64,000 bases of DNA, taken from NCBI RefSeq assembly GCF_036320965.1, contig NC_092290.1, forward strand, positions 101,920-165,919, given 5' to 3'. The position numbers and the translations under genes are program-made. A model generated the notes under the pieces. It saw only the letters and a list, made by a program, of their open reading frames with translations. It was not told where the DNA came from and searched no databases. Position 1 is the first letter of the stretch. The number at the start of each line of letters is the position of its first letter. The DNA is from Panulirus ornatus (lineage: Eukaryota; Arthropoda; Malacostraca; Decapoda; Palinuridae). Below are positions 63,085-64,000 of this stretch, one piece after another.

Positions 63085-63532
63085 TTATTCATGTATGCAC
63101 ATATACATATTCATACTTGCTTACCTTCATCCATCTTTGGTGCCACCCCGCCCCACAGGAAACAGCATCGCTCCCCTCCCCCTGCCTCAGCGAGGTATTG
63201 CCAGGAAAACAGACAAAAAAGAACATGTTCGTCACACTCAGTCTCTAGCTGTCATATGTAATGCACTGAAACCACAGCTTCCTATCCACATCCAGGCCCC
63301 ACAGACCTTTCCATGGTTTACCCTGGTTCAGTCCATTGACAGCACATTGACCCCTGTATACCACATCGTTCCAATTCACTCAATTCCTTGCACACCTCTC
63401 ACCTTCCTGTATGTTCAAGCCCTAATCACTCAAAATCTTTTTCACTTCATACTTCCACTTCCAATTTGGTTTCCTGTTTCTCCTTGTTCCTTTCACCCCT
63501 GACACATATATCCCCTTTGTCAATCTTTCCTC
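63085..63532 (-). mobile_element. RTE-like LINE 3' part, minus strand
   Basis: 3'UTR (complement of GGGAAGCTGTGGTTTCAGTG near 63270), then C-terminal codons to the TKGIY region at 63525. It is cut by the 5' part of another LINE at about 63533. Confidence 0.85.
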
Positions 63533-64000
63533 AGGAGTCGGGGTCCTGGAAACCCTCCCCTTCTTCTATTTCAGTTTCTAAAAGAGGAAACAGAAGGAGT
63601 CAGGTAGGGAGTGCTTGTCCTTCTCAAGGGCTCAGACTGGGGTGTCTGAATGTGTGTGGATGTAACCAAGATGAGGAGAGATAGGTAGTATGTTTAAGGA
63701 AATAAACGTGGATGTCCTGGTTTTGAGGGAAATGAAGCTCAAGGGTAAAGGGGAAGAATGGTTTGGAAACATCTTAGAAGTAAAGTCAGGGGTTGGTGAG
63801 AGGACAAGAGCTAAGGAAGGAGTTGCACTAATCCAGAAGCAGGAGTTATGGGAGTGTGTAATAGAGTGTACGGAAGTAAAATCTAGATTGATGTGCGTAA
63901 AACTGAAAGTGAATTGCAATAGATGGGTGATTATTGGTGCCTATCACCTGGTCATGAGAAGAAAGATCCTGAGAGGCAAGTTTTTGGGAATAGCTGAGTG
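63533..64000 (+). mobile_element. RTE-like LINE 5' part, plus, runs off window
   Basis: Short 5'UTR piece (GGTCCTGGAAACCCTCCCCT), then the endonuclease start: RLGCLNVCGCNQDEE with a deletion of VKKG, VDVLVLREMKLKGKGEEW, and later VIIGAYHLVMRR with frameshifts. A decayed copy that continues beyond 64000. Confidence 0.85.

Overview
The window is eukaryotic nuclear DNA. It holds intron-split genes with GT-AG junctions, dozens of non-LTR retrotransposon fragments, tRNA-derived SINEs and very large minisatellite fields. The family mix (RTE-like LINEs with an APE endonuclease, a Jockey-like LINE, a CR1-like remnant, a Ty3/gypsy remnant) and the extreme simple-repeat load suggest an arthropod, most likely a decapod crustacean. 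That is inference, not a database match. All alignments were done by eye.

Two host genes lie head to head about 16.4 kb apart, and both run out of the window. On the minus strand, three 5' exons of an SLC6-family (neutral amino acid transporter-like) gene sit at 12777-12589, 9424-9265 and 5542-5319. Their phases join exactly and the introns are filled with minisatellites. On the plus strand, five 5' exons of a sorting nexin 14 (SNX14) orthologue sit at 29157-29263, 32157-32225, 34457-34658, 46022-46153 and 49211-49458. They join in phase into about 252 residues: two membrane segments, a cysteine motif and much of the PXA domain. Its introns are packed with LINE copies.

Layout: 1-2440 is the 5' part of an RTE-like LINE (minus) whose reading frame is open to the window edge. 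2.4-12.8 kb is the SLC6 5' region with six or more unrelated tandem arrays. 12.8-21.4 kb has no gene, only four further long arrays (units of 55, 25 and 40 bp, then a trinucleotide-based array). 21.4-22.4 kb holds inverted Ty3/gypsy 3' fragments and a hairpin. 22.4-25.7 kb is a decayed two-ORF Jockey-like LINE (minus). 26.3-28.0 kb is a 5'-truncated RTE-like LINE. 28.4-49.5 kb is the SNX14 5' half, including a tandem duplication of about 5.1 kb that carries a broken second copy of exon 3. 49.5-64 kb is nested RTE-like LINE copies and a short SINE-like element whose two ends resemble the LINE ends.

The most notable observations are: a LINE insertion flanked by an identical direct repeat of about 160 bp; a tandem duplication whose junction lies inside a hybrid LINE; a short non-autonomous element that looks built from the 5' and 3' ends of the resident LINE; a LINE subfamily marked by a 3'UTR deletion; and a stretch (about 51.4-52.86 kb) whose homopolymer-type errors suggest unpolished assembly rather than biology. 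I found no prokaryotic-type system, CRISPR array, rRNA or convincing functional tRNA gene.
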